Assembly (NCBI GenBank): GCA_900555345.1
Contig: USKS01000123.1
Location: 1 to 5,386 of the forward strand
DNA from: an uncultured Eubacteriales bacterium
Lineage (GTDB): Bacteria > Bacillota_A > Clostridia > Oscillospirales > CAG-272
Direction: 5' to 3'
DNA length: 5,386 nucleotides
Part shown: in pieces, positions 1-5,386 of the stretch
Layout: every line of letters begins with the position of its first letter
Numbering within the stretch: position 1 is the first letter of the stretch
Made by a program: the position numbers and the translations under genes
The notes under the pieces: generated by a model
Seen by the model: the letters and a program-made list of their open reading frames with translations, nothing else
Told to the model about the DNA's origin: nothing
Databases searched by the model: none

Positions 1-2
1 GG

Positions 3-24
3 GGACTTTTTCCCAAAAAAGTCC
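3..24 (-). terminator. Hairpin at the outer end of the left repeat, terminator-like
   Basis: A perfect 9-bp stem (GGACTTTTT at 3-11 pairs with AAAAAGTCC at 16-24) closes a 4-base loop. It lies about 190 bases past the permease stop codon, in the direction of that gene's transcription. Its core of 16 bases, 6-21, is identical as reverse complement to the core of the hairpin at 5310-5325, so it belongs to a repeat family. It may end or protect the operon transcript. However, the bases just past the stem on the minus strand lie at the window edge, so no U-tract can be confirmed. Terminator function is an inference. Confidence 0.45.
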
Positions 25-27
25 TCG

Positions 28-211
28 AGTGGGGTTTGGGGCGAAGCCCCATATATAACGTTACATGGACGGGGTGTGGGGCAGCGCCCCACATATATAC
101 CCCTCATGTCCGGGGTGCGGGGCGCCCAGCCCCGCGAAATCGTTCCCCCTGCGGGGCGCCCAGCCCCGCGAGGTCCGTTTCCCATGCGGGGAGGGGAGAG
201 GCGCGTACATA
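28..211 (+). repeat. Array of G/C-rich hairpin repeats (five units, 34-41 bp period)
   Basis: Five related units follow one another. Units starting at 31, 71 and 112 begin GGGGT and have a 40-41 base period. Units starting near 116, 150 and 185 begin TGCGGGG and have a 34-35 base period; the 112 and 116 starts describe the same unit. Each intact unit is a hairpin: 37-42/46-51, 75-82/86-93 (8 bp, loop AGC), 117-123/129-135 and 151-157/163-169 (7 bp, loop GCCCA). The block at 116-137 is repeated almost exactly at 150-171. The first two units carry an ATATATA motif after the hairpin. The fifth unit (185-211) is degenerate and ends at the permease stop codon. There are no unique spacers and no coding potential that I trust. 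In the operon mRNA this would form a row of 3'-end hairpins. Confidence 0.8.
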
Positions 212-2392
212 TCAGTTATAAACGACCGCGGAAACTGCGGTGGCTTCCACCTCAATTTCTTCAAATCCGGCGGCAGAAAAATCGTAGCCGTCGGGTATAG
301 GCATATAGAACGATGCATATACAGGTCTGGGGTCGTTTGAGGCGTAGTTGTCAAAGTTCAAATCGACAAAGACAACTCCGTCGTCTGTGACCTCGGCGTC
401 CTGCTCCTTTGCCTCGGAAAACAGTGCGGCTGCAGTCTGCAGAGCCCTGCTGTTCGCGTCGGCTTCATAGCCGGAGCCCGCATCACTTCCGCCGTAGGCG
501 GACAGGCTGTGGTTTTTACTCTCGCCGCTGCGTTTGTCAAGAGCGGTGACAGTGACGCTCCAGTATTCATAGTCGGAGACTTCGTCTGCGCCGCCGAGCG
601 CCTTGTCCATTACGTTCGTTACATCGTCAAGCTCACTGAACGTGTCCCATGTGAGATCGCAGACAGCCTTGAAGGTCTCAGGATACAGATTTGCGCTTAT
701 GGGCAGCTGCATCATATTGTCGGAGGAACCGTAATCGTAGCGTATAAACATGCGCTCGCACATAGACCAGTCGACGTAGAAGCTGCCCTCAAACATCAGC
801 TGACGCATCCATGTTTCAAAGCCGTTCTCCCGTATCTCGTCCTGAAAAACGTCAATGACTCTCATAAGTTCCTTTTTCGGAATATTTCCGGTCGACGAAA
901 GACTTCCGATCGACACGGAGCCATACACTGCCTTCGGCAGAGTCATTGCCGCCTCGCGGTATTCGTCGTTCTCAGCAAGCCTTTTTGCTATGGTGTCAAG
1001 CTCATCGGGCGTTATGCAGAGGAATCTGTATCTGGTGATGCAGCCGTCCTTCAGCGCGACCGTTACCTGAATATACGTGTTTTCCTCTTTGTAACGGCTG
1101 TTTTTGAACTCCGCATAGGAGTACGGCAGCGCTTTGCGGTCGTTGTAGAAATCAAGATTGAATTTCAGCGCGTCGGTAACGGTTTTTACGGTCTCCTTGT
1201 CCGTGATCTCCACCTTGGAAATTGCGTTTGTAACAAGACCTGCGTCATTGCCTGTGCCAGTAAGGTTCATAATGCGCACGCTTGAAACATCCTCAGCCTC
1301 GGGACGGTAGTTCCTTGCGACGGTAGTCGCGCAGGTGATAATGCCGAACACCGCAAGGTTCAGAACGACCACCGCGCCCAGCGCGGGGAGAGAACGGACT
1401 ATGTTTTTCCACTTAAGCGTTGACAGAATTTCGTATGAGAAATATACTATCACAGCCAGAACGTAAAGCGCTATGCCGAAATAGGTCTCGCCGTTCATAA
1501 CGAGCAGCGTGCCGAGCGTCGCGGGCATCATGGCAAGGCAGATGCGCACAACAGCCTGCGTGAACTTGCCCGGAGCGGGGCTGCCTGCCAGCTCGCTTTT
1601 GCGGCGGACAAAGAAGAACAGCGAAAGCGCCGCATACAGCACGACTATGACAGCAGAATATATTATGGGACCGCGGTCCGTCAGTGTGCGGTCAACGCCG
1701 TACGAGTTCAGAAACATGGAAACCGCGGGATTATATCTGGGCGAGAGTATCGGGGTGTACGCGTTTCCGCACAGAAGCGGCAGATTGTCGTTTATCTGAT
1801 TTGTCACCATCCACAGCATAAAGCGCGGAAAAGCAAGTATCAGCGCCGCAAGGGTGATGTTTGAGAATACCGTACCGGTAAGGCTTGCGGCAAGCGTTAC
1901 CGTAAAGCACATATAAAGAGCGGTGAGCAGCGCCGTCAGTATATACATGCCGTAGCCCGCAAAGCTTACGGCATAATACTGCGGCATTGCGAGTCGGATG
2001 CCGACGCCCGCCGCGCCGCACATAAGCATGAGACCGACGGTCCATGTGAGCACCGCCGCAACATTTGATATAAATATGCACTGGCGGGTATACGGCAGCG
2101 AATGGCAGAAGTCGCAGTACGCGCGCCTGTCAAACGAGGCGAACAGCAAAAGCGTCATCAGCGGCACGATGGCAAGAACTATGACCGGCAGCGCATAACA
2201 TACCGCGAAAAAGCCGACCGTGTCGGGCGTGCCCATATAGCCTGAACCGATATATTTTGAATTGTCAAGGCGCTGTATAAGCGGAGGCGCTATCTCGGCG
2301 AGAAGCCCCACAGACAGAACTATAAGACCGAAAATGCGCAGCCGGCGCATGCCCTCGGCATATATTCCCCGGGAGAAAATTTTATTTTTCAT
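212..2392 (-). CDS. ABC-2-like transporter permease with large soluble C-terminal domain
   Basis: This 726-residue protein is the likely membrane partner of the ATPase encoded just upstream in the operon. About nine hydrophobic segments occupy the N-terminal half: roughly residues 19-35, 60-84, 111-133, 145-171, 175-198, 243-262, 279-298, 303-322 and 334-357. Between segments 2 and 3 lies FDRRAYCDFCHSLPYTRQ (87-104). It matches the 'DFYHSLP' loop common in ABC permeases of GntR/YtrA-type operons in Firmicutes. Residues 361-726 have no membrane segment; they are acidic and rich in Asp, Glu and Tyr, and probably fold outside the membrane. This architecture resembles permeases annotated with a C-terminal DUF6449-type region, but I cannot confirm that domain. 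The ATG at 2392 is the only plausible start. Its Shine-Dalgarno sequence (AAAGGAA, 2406-2412) sits 13 bases away, longer than usual. Substrate and direction of transport are not evident. Confidence 0.85.
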   Translation of the reverse strand: MKNKIFSRGIYAEGMRRLRIFGLIVLSVGLLAEIAPPLIQRLDNSKYIGSGYMGTPDTVGFFAVCYALPVIVLAIVPLMTLLLFASFDRRAYCDFCHSLPYTRQCIFISNVAAVLTWTVGLMLMCGAAGVGIRLAMPQYYAVSFAGYGMYILTALLTALYMCFTVTLAASLTGTVFSNITLAALILAFPRFMLWMVTNQINDNLPLLCGNAYTPILSPRYNPAVSMFLNSYGVDRTLTDRGPIIYSAVIVVLYAALSLFFFVRRKSELAGSPAPGKFTQAVVRICLAMMPATLGTLLVMNGETYFGIALYVLAVIVYFSYEILSTLKWKNIVRSLPALGAVVVLNLAVFGIITCATTVARNYRPEAEDVSSVRIMNLTGTGNDAGLVTNAISKVEITDKETVKTVTDALKFNLDFYNDRKALPYSYAEFKNSRYKEENTYIQVTVALKDGCITRYRFLCITPDELDTIAKRLAENDEYREAAMTLPKAVYGSVSIGSLSSTGNIPKKELMRVIDVFQDEIRENGFETWMRQLMFEGSFYVDWSMCERMFIRYDYGSSDNMMQLPISANLYPETFKAVCDLTWDTFSELDDVTNVMDKALGGADEVSDYEYWSVTVTALDKRSGESKNHSLSAYGGSDAGSGYEADANSRALQTAAALFSEAKEQDAEVTDDGVVFVDLNFDNYASNDPRPVYASFYMPIPDGYDFSAAGFEEIEVEATAVSAVVYN

Positions 2393-2430
2393 CTGAAGTG
2401 ACCAATTCCTTTCCGAACAGGTTTCGTTGT

Positions 2431-2452
2431 GCAGCGGGGAAATGTCCCGTGC
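2431..2452 (-). other. Small imperfect hairpin between ATPase and permease genes
   Basis: The 80-base gap between the ATPase stop and the permease start contains an imperfect stem: GCA (2431-2433) pairs with TGC (2450-2452), and CGGGGA (2435-2440) pairs with TCCCG (2445-2449) with bulged G residues and loop AATG. No T-run follows on the minus strand, so it is not a standard terminator. It could adjust the ratio of ATPase to permease by pausing or mRNA processing. It could also be chance. Confidence 0.3.
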
Positions 2453-2472
2453 ATTTTACGTCGCCGCGCTTA

Positions 2473-3372
2473 TCAGTCCAGCTGAAAGCTGTAGCCCAGC
2501 GCTTCCATTTCGTAGGTGAATACTTCTTCAAGGGTGAGCGGCAGCACGTCGAGAATGGCGGGAGACATTGCCCGCAGCTTTTCAACCGTCTCGTCGCGGT
2601 CGCCCTTTACGATCATATTTACGACGGAGCCGTGCTTTGTAAAGCGGACTATGTCAAGTCCCTCAAAGCGTTCGGGACCGTAATCGCTCTCACCCGCGAA
2701 CGCTATCTGGATCTTAAAGCGCGTTGTGCGCAGGTTCTGAATATCGCTTTCAAAAACGATACCGCCCTTGTGCAGAAGCGCCAGCTGATCGCAGGTGTCC
2801 TCAAGCTCTCTCAGCGAGTGGGAGGTGATGACGGCGGATGCGCCTCTGTCAACCACATCCATGCATATAAGGCGCTTTACATAGTTGCGCATTACGGGGT
2901 CAAGTCCGTCAAAGGTCTCGTCAAAGAAAATGTAGTCGGGCTTTGCCGCAAGTGCAAGCACGGTCATAGCCTGCCTGCGCATACCCTTTGAAAACATGCT
3001 GAGGGATTTTGAACGGTCAAGATTCAGATCCTTCGCAAGATTCTTATATCGCTCGCGGTCGAAACCGGGATACAGGCTTTTATACATGGCGGCAACTCTG
3101 TCCATGTTGGCGCCTGCGGGATAGTAAAGCTCGTCGGGCACAAAGGCGATCTTCGCCTTTGCCGAAACGTTTTCGTATATGTCCTCGCCGTCAAGTGTGG
3201 CTCTGCCGCCGTCCGGCTTGTATACTCCGGAAAGCAGACGGAGCAGCGTTGACTTTCCGCTTCCGTTTGAGCCGACCATGCCGTAGATGCAGCCGCTTTC
3301 AACATTACAGCTTATGGAGTCGAGCGCTGTCATGTCCGAAAACTTTTTTGTCAGATTTTCAGCTTTTATCAT
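2473..3372 (-). CDS. ABC transporter ATP-binding protein, YtrB-like
   Basis: This 299-residue cytoplasmic ATPase should power the permease encoded downstream. Motifs in order are Walker A GSNGSGKST (34-42), a Q-loop position reading VPDE (78-81), signature FSKGMRRQ (127-134), Walker B YIFFDE (147-152) with catalytic Glu152, D-loop GLDP (156-159) and H-loop His185 in TSHSLRELED. Residues from about 210 on form the usual variable C-terminal part. Three positions depart from the textbook pattern: Asp80 where Gln is usual, SKGMR instead of LSGGQ, and Thr153 instead of Pro after the Walker B Glu. The first two are typical of the ATPases in YtrA-type operons as I recall them. The start at 3372 has AAAGGA (3383-3388) about 10 bases upstream. 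The gene begins 34 bases after the GntR gene, consistent with one transcript. The transported substrate is unknown. Confidence 0.93.
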   Translation of the reverse strand: MIKAENLTKKFSDMTALDSISCNVESGCIYGMVGSNGSGKSTLLRLLSGVYKPDGGRATLDGEDIYENVSAKAKIAFVPDELYYPAGANMDRVAAMYKSLYPGFDRERYKNLAKDLNLDRSKSLSMFSKGMRRQAMTVLALAAKPDYIFFDETFDGLDPVMRNYVKRLICMDVVDRGASAVITSHSLRELEDTCDQLALLHKGGIVFESDIQNLRTTRFKIQIAFAGESDYGPERFEGLDIVRFTKHGSVVNMIVKGDRDETVEKLRAMSPAILDVLPLTLEEVFTYEMEALGYSFQLD

Positions 3373-3406
3373 ACAGTTTAATTCCTTTCGTCAGAACTCG
3401 GAGCCG

Positions 3407-3775
3407 TCAGCCCTCGCCCAGGGCTTCGTCCACGGCACGGTGCAGCTCCTCTGCTCCGATGCCGAGAGAATGTATCCTTGCGGCAAGACTTCTGAACTCG
3501 GTGAGCGATGCTTCACCCCTGCGGCGCAGCATCTCTCCGGCGTTTTGCGCTACAAAGCAGCCGCGGCCCGGTACCGAAGTTACCACTCCGAGGCTGTCAA
3601 GCTCAGTATAAGCTTTCTGAATAGTATTTGGGTTGACCGAAATGTCTACGGAAAGTCCCCGCACGGAAGGGAGCTGGTCGCCCTCCTTCAGAACTCCGGC
3701 GGCGACAAGCATTTCGATCTGTGATATAATCTGCTCGTAGACAGGTACGCGTGACAATACGTCTATCTGCAACAT
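3407..3775 (-). CDS. GntR-family transcriptional regulator, YtrA subfamily
   Basis: This 122-residue DNA-binding protein is the first gene of the operon and probably its autorepressor. Residues 8-75 form a GntR winged helix-turn-helix: PVYEQIISQIEMLV (11-24), then GDQLPSVRGLSVDISVNPNT (32-51), which covers the turn and recognition helix, then the wing at VPGRGCFV (68-75). The remaining 47 residues are a short helical tail. They are too short for the large effector domains of FadR, HutC or MocR types, which places the protein in the YtrA subfamily. The ATG at 3775 is set by a strong Shine-Dalgarno AAAGGAGG (3781-3788) with a 5-base spacer. A perfect palindrome at 3791-3813, overlapping the predicted transcription start, is the likely operator. 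In Bacillus, YtrA controls an ABC operon and responds to certain cell-wall antibiotics. Whether that holds here is inference. Confidence 0.93.
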   Translation of the reverse strand: MLQIDVLSRVPVYEQIISQIEMLVAAGVLKEGDQLPSVRGLSVDISVNPNTIQKAYTELDSLGVVTSVPGRGCFVAQNAGEMLRRRGEASLTEFRSLAARIHSLGIGAEELHRAVDEALGEG

Positions 3776-3780
3776 ATCTG

Positions 3781-3788
3781 CCTCCTTT
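3781..3788 (-). promoter_or_regulatory. Ribosome binding site of the GntR gene
   Basis: AAAGGAGG on the minus strand, with 5 bases (3776-3780) before the ATG at 3775. It is nearly a full anti-16S match and supports this start. Confidence 0.85.
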
Positions 3789-3790
3789 CA

Positions 3791-3813
3791 CTGTACTATG
3801 TGGATTAGTACAG
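3791..3813 (-). promoter_or_regulatory. Perfect palindromic operator, probable GntR/YtrA-type binding site
   Basis: CTGTACTA (3791-3798) and TAGTACAG (3806-3813) are exact reverse complements separated by 7 bases. The site lies between the -10 box and the ribosome binding site of the operon. It covers the expected transcription start near 3811, the classic place for a repressor to block initiation. The size (23 bp) and dyad form fit dimeric GntR proteins of the YtrA type, whose Bacillus operator is a comparably sized inverted repeat. Binding by the adjacent GntR protein is inferred from position and symmetry. Confidence 0.8.
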
Positions 3814-3817
3814 TTAT

Positions 3818-3845
3818 ATTTTAGCACATTCATTTGCAATGTCAA
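3818..3845 (-). promoter_or_regulatory. Promoter of the GntR-ABC operon
   Basis: Reading the minus strand, a perfect -35 TTGACA (3840-3845), a 16-base spacer and a -10 TAAAAT (3818-3823) are present. The spacer ends in TGC, giving an extended -10 (TGn). Transcription would start near 3811, inside the palindrome. This is a strong housekeeping-sigma promoter that would need a repressor to be kept silent. Confidence 0.85.
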
Positions 3846-3854
3846 TGATTTTTT

Positions 3855-3887
3855 GCATATTTATTTGAAAAAAAGCGCAAAATATGC
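3855..3887. repeat. 8-bp inverted repeat between the divergent promoters
   Basis: GCATATTT (3855-3862) and AAATATGC (3880-3887) are exact reverse complements with a 17-base A-rich interval. They sit upstream of both promoters. They could be a regulator site for rarA or the operon, or a chance pairing in an A/T-rich stretch. Confidence 0.35.
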
Positions 3888-3938
3888 GTTTTGACCCGCC
3901 GCAAAGCGGTACATGGGGCGGATTATGGCGCGCGGCGC

Positions 3939-3967
3939 TTGAAAAACCGCAGATATTGCGTTATAAT
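3939..3967 (+). promoter_or_regulatory. Promoter of rarA
   Basis: A -35 TTGAAA (3939-3944), a 17-base spacer and a perfect -10 TATAAT (3962-3967) predict a start near 3974, giving a leader of about 48 bases. It lies inside the in-frame stretch upstream of rarA. A start at 3884 would therefore precede the promoter, which supports the later ATG at 4022. Confidence 0.85.
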
Positions 3968-3978
3968 AACGGGAGAAG

Positions 3979-3994
3979 TGCGGCGCATGCCGCA
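3979..3994 (+). other. Hairpin at the 5' end of the rarA leader
   Basis: TGCGGC (3979-3984) and GCCGCA (3989-3994) form a perfect 6-bp stem with loop GCAT, only about 5 bases from the predicted transcript start. It leaves the ribosome binding site free. It may shield the 5' end of the mRNA from decay; this is inference. Confidence 0.4.
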
Positions 3995-4010
3995 GAGAGA
4001 AAAACAATTC

Positions 4011-4015
4011 GGAGG
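4011..4015 (+). promoter_or_regulatory. Ribosome binding site of rarA
   Basis: GGAGG with a 6-base spacer (4016-4021) before the ATG at 4022. No comparable site precedes the upstream in-frame ATG at 3884, so this site fixes the start. Confidence 0.88.
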
Positions 4016-4021
4016 TACGTT

Positions 4022-5242
4022 ATGGCGCAAAATAAGCCGCGCGCCGACATGATCCGACCCACGGATTTTGACGGAGTTGTGGGGCAGCAGCACCTTGTGG
4101 GCGAAAACGGAGTTCTGCGGCGGATGTGCGAAAGCGGGCACATTACCAGCATGATATTTTTCGGCCCGCCAGGAACGGGAAAAACCACCTGCGCTTCCAT
4201 CATCGCCGAAAAGAGCGGCATGGAGCTGCGGCGGCTCAACGCGACGACGGCGTCGCTTTCCGACATAAAGGATATTGCGGCGGAGACCGGAGGAGTTTTC
4301 GGTCAGAACGGCATACTTCTGTATCTTGACGAAATTCAGTATTTCAACAAAAAGCAGCAGCAGTCGCTTCTGGAATATCTTGAGGACGGCAGAATAACGC
4401 TTATAGCCTCCACAACGGAAAATCCGTATTACTATGTATATGACGCGCTGCTCTCCCGCTGCTCGGTGTTTGAGTTCAAGCCCGTGAGCGCCGAGGACAT
4501 GCTGCCGCTGCTCAGGCGCATTGCCGACACTTTGGACGGCGGCGCCGACGAGGACGCGCTCAGATATATCGCGGGCTGCGCCCAGGGCGACGTGCGCAGC
4601 GCCGTCACTCTTCTTGACGGCGCCGCAAGCATTGCCGAAGGCGCTGTCACGAAAGAGGATGTAAAGGCATTTGTGCCGGATACCCGCGCCGGCTGCTTTG
4701 ACAGGGACGGAGACGTGCACTACGATCTGCTGTCATGCCTGCAGAAGTCCATACGGGGCAGCGACCCCGATGCCGCCGTGTTTTATCTCGCAAAGCTTTT
4801 GGAGGGCGGCGATCTTCTTTCGCCGTGCCGACGGCTGCTCGTTATCGCCTCGGAGGACATAGGCGCCGCCTACCCCATGGCGGCGGCAATAACGTATGCG
4901 TGCGTTGAAAGCGCAAAGGCGCTGGGACTGCCCGAGGGACGTATCCCGCTTGCAAACGCCGCTGTCATGCTTGCGACCGCGCCGAAGTCAAACACGGCGT
5001 ACTGTGCGCTGGACGCCGCGGCTGCGGATATACGCGCGGGGCGCGGACTCAAGGTTCCGCAGCATCTGAGATCACCGCAGTTCAAAGGATATGTGTACCC
5101 TCACGACTACCCCGGCGACTGGGTGCAGCAGCAGTACCTGCCGGACGATATTGCGGACGCGAAATATTATCGCTTCGGCGAGAACAAGACCGAGCAGGCC
5201 GCTAAAGCATATTGGGAGAGCATCAAAAAGCGAAAACTTTGA
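4022..5242 (+). CDS. rarA: Replication-associated recombination protein A (RarA/MgsA), AAA+ ATPase
   Basis: This 406-residue cytoplasmic AAA+ ATPase of the RarA/Mgs1/WRNIP1 family acts at stalled replication forks, on DNA ends and with SSB. Motifs are Walker A GPPGTGKTT (48-56), Walker B LLYLDE (99-104) followed by IQYFNKKQQQSLL, sensor 1 in TTEN (131-134), the arginine finger Arg146 in ALLSRC, and the sensor 2 region GDVRSA (189-194). The C-terminal half carries family hallmarks: HYDLLSCLQKSIRGSDPDAA (233-252), SEDIG (277-281) and the terminal YPHDYPGDWVQQQYLP stretch (359-374). Length is slightly below the usual 420-450 residues, mostly from short ends. An open frame extends upstream to an ATG at 3884, but the promoter and ribosome binding site place the true start at 4022. 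It is transcribed alone, divergently from the GntR operon, and a repeat follows directly after its stop. A clamp loader subunit or RuvB is excluded by the C-terminal motifs. Confidence 0.95.
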   Translation: MAQNKPRADMIRPTDFDGVVGQQHLVGENGVLRRMCESGHITSMIFFGPPGTGKTTCASIIAEKSGMELRRLNATTASLSDIKDIAAETGGVFGQNGILLYLDEIQYFNKKQQQSLLEYLEDGRITLIASTTENPYYYVYDALLSRCSVFEFKPVSAEDMLPLLRRIADTLDGGADEDALRYIAGCAQGDVRSAVTLLDGAASIAEGAVTKEDVKAFVPDTRAGCFDRDGDVHYDLLSCLQKSIRGSDPDAAVFYLAKLLEGGDLLSPCRRLLVIASEDIGAAYPMAAAITYACVESAKALGLPEGRIPLANAAVMLATAPKSNTAYCALDAAAADIRAGRGLKVPQHLRSPQFKGYVYPHDYPGDWVQQQYLPDDIADAKYYRFGENKTEQAAKAYWESIKKRKL

Positions 5243-5245
5243 AGC

Positions 5246-5334
5246 CCTGCACCCCGACATGAAGGATAGGTGTATATATGGGGCTCCTCCCCATGCCCCA
5301 CTTAGGGATCTTTTTTGGGAAAAAGCTCCCTAAG
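5246..5334 (-). repeat. Single inverted copy of the left-end composite repeat
   Basis: Read on the minus strand, this segment is collinear with positions 1-75. It has the same 16-base hairpin core (5310-5325, against 6-21), AGTGGGG (on the plus strand 5296-5302, against 28-34), a G/C hairpin, and the 13-base block AGCCCCATATATA (plus-strand 5273-5285, against 45-57). A CATG and CGGGGTG follow (plus-strand 5252-5261, against 64-76). Distances between these blocks agree within a few bases. Its internal stem is ATGGGG (5278-5283) with CCCCAT (5289-5294). It begins a few bases after the rarA stop codon, and has one G/C unit where the left end has five. Confidence 0.8.
5301..5334 (+). terminator. 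Long hairpin after rarA, terminator-like
   Basis: CTTAGGGA (5301-5308) pairs perfectly with TCCCTAAG (5327-5334). After one T/C mismatch the stem continues with CTTTTT (5310-5315) against AAAAAG (5320-5325) around the loop TGGG. That is 14 pairs in all, 58 bases after the rarA stop. No T-run follows on the plus strand, so intrinsic termination is uncertain. mRNA 3'-end protection, or a role as the end of a repeat element, fits as well. Confidence 0.55.
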
Positions 5335-5386
5335 AACCCGAAAAAACCAAACTGCATAGGTTTCAGACTATCAAGCATAGATAACG
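5335..5386. other. Non-coding tail of the window
   Basis: No gene, tRNA or promoter is recognisable here. The hexamer GCATAG occurs twice (5354-5359 and 5375-5380), 21 bases apart. The next gene presumably begins beyond the window. Confidence 0.5.

Noticed and set aside
28..211. CRISPR array
   Set aside because: Units follow each other directly as variants of one hairpin; there are no unique spacers of constant length and no cas genes.
36..354. Short open frames running through the left repeat array on both strands
   Set aside because: Their Pro/Arg/Gly-rich products simply translate the hairpin repeats and overlap the end of the permease gene.
509..1285. 258-codon open frame on the plus strand
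   Set aside because: It lies antisense inside the permease gene, has no ribosome binding site and no recognisable family; it is a shadow of the real coding frame.
2398..2991. 197-codon open frame on the plus strand
   Set aside because: Antisense to the ABC ATPase gene, whose motifs are intact; no family resemblance.
3884..4021. In-frame N-terminal extension of RarA by 46 residues from an ATG at 3884
   Set aside because: The extension spans the TTGAAA-17-TATAAT promoter, lacks a ribosome binding site, and has no resemblance to RarA; GGAGG precedes the ATG at 4022.
3923..4720. 265-codon open frame on the minus strand
   Set aside because: Antisense to rarA, with a low-complexity Arg/Ala/Gly-rich product and no motif; a by-product of G/C-rich third positions.
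1..5334. Composite transposon or invertible segment bounded by inverted repeats
   Set aside because: No transposase or recombinase gene lies between the repeats, and the inverted arrangement follows from each copy sitting at the 3' end of a divergent gene.
5354..5380. Direct repeat of GCATAG as part of an attachment site or tandem array
   Set aside because: Six bases repeated twice in 27 is too little; no integrase or tRNA is adjacent.
1..5386. PhiX174 genome, suggested by the window length of 5386
   Set aside because: The gene content (GntR, ABC transporter, RarA) and sequence are unrelated; the length match is a coincidence or a choice of window.

Overview
The window looks like chromosomal DNA from a low-redox gut-type Clostridia lineage (Oscillospiraceae/Ruminococcaceae-like). 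This is inferred from three things: the AGGAGG-type ribosome binding sites and sigma-A-like promoters, a YtrA-type GntR/ABC operon, and a RarA with a clostridial-looking 'DEIQYFN' motif. No species can be named from sequence alone.

Layout: (1) Positions 1-211 hold no gene. They contain a hairpin followed by a run of G/C-rich hairpin repeats that stops directly at the stop codon of the leftmost gene. (2) Positions 212-3775, minus strand, form a three-gene operon read right to left: a small GntR-family repressor of the YtrA type, an ABC-transporter ATPase, and a large ABC-2-like permease with a roughly 365-residue soluble C-terminal part. (3) Positions 3776-4021 are a divergent promoter region. 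The operon promoter (TTGACA-16-TAAAAT with an extended -10) overlaps a perfect 8-7-8 palindrome that is the likely binding site of the repressor. A separate promoter (TTGAAA-17-TATAAT) faces the other way. (4) Positions 4022-5242, plus strand, encode RarA/MgsA, an AAA+ ATPase of stalled-replication-fork maintenance. (5) Positions 5246-5334 carry a second copy of the repeat seen at the left end, inverted with respect to it. The last 52 bases show no gene.

Working model: the GntR protein represses its own operon, and the ATPase and permease form a membrane export or sensing complex. In the characterised relative (Bacillus YtrA) such operons respond to cell-wall-active antibiotics; the inducer here is unknown. 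RarA is an unrelated housekeeping neighbour. The most interesting non-coding signal is the composite repeat. It occurs once at each end, directly after a gene's stop codon and in the same orientation relative to that gene, so it behaves like a mobile or multiplied 3'-end element. I see no convincing new defence, phage or CRISPR system here.
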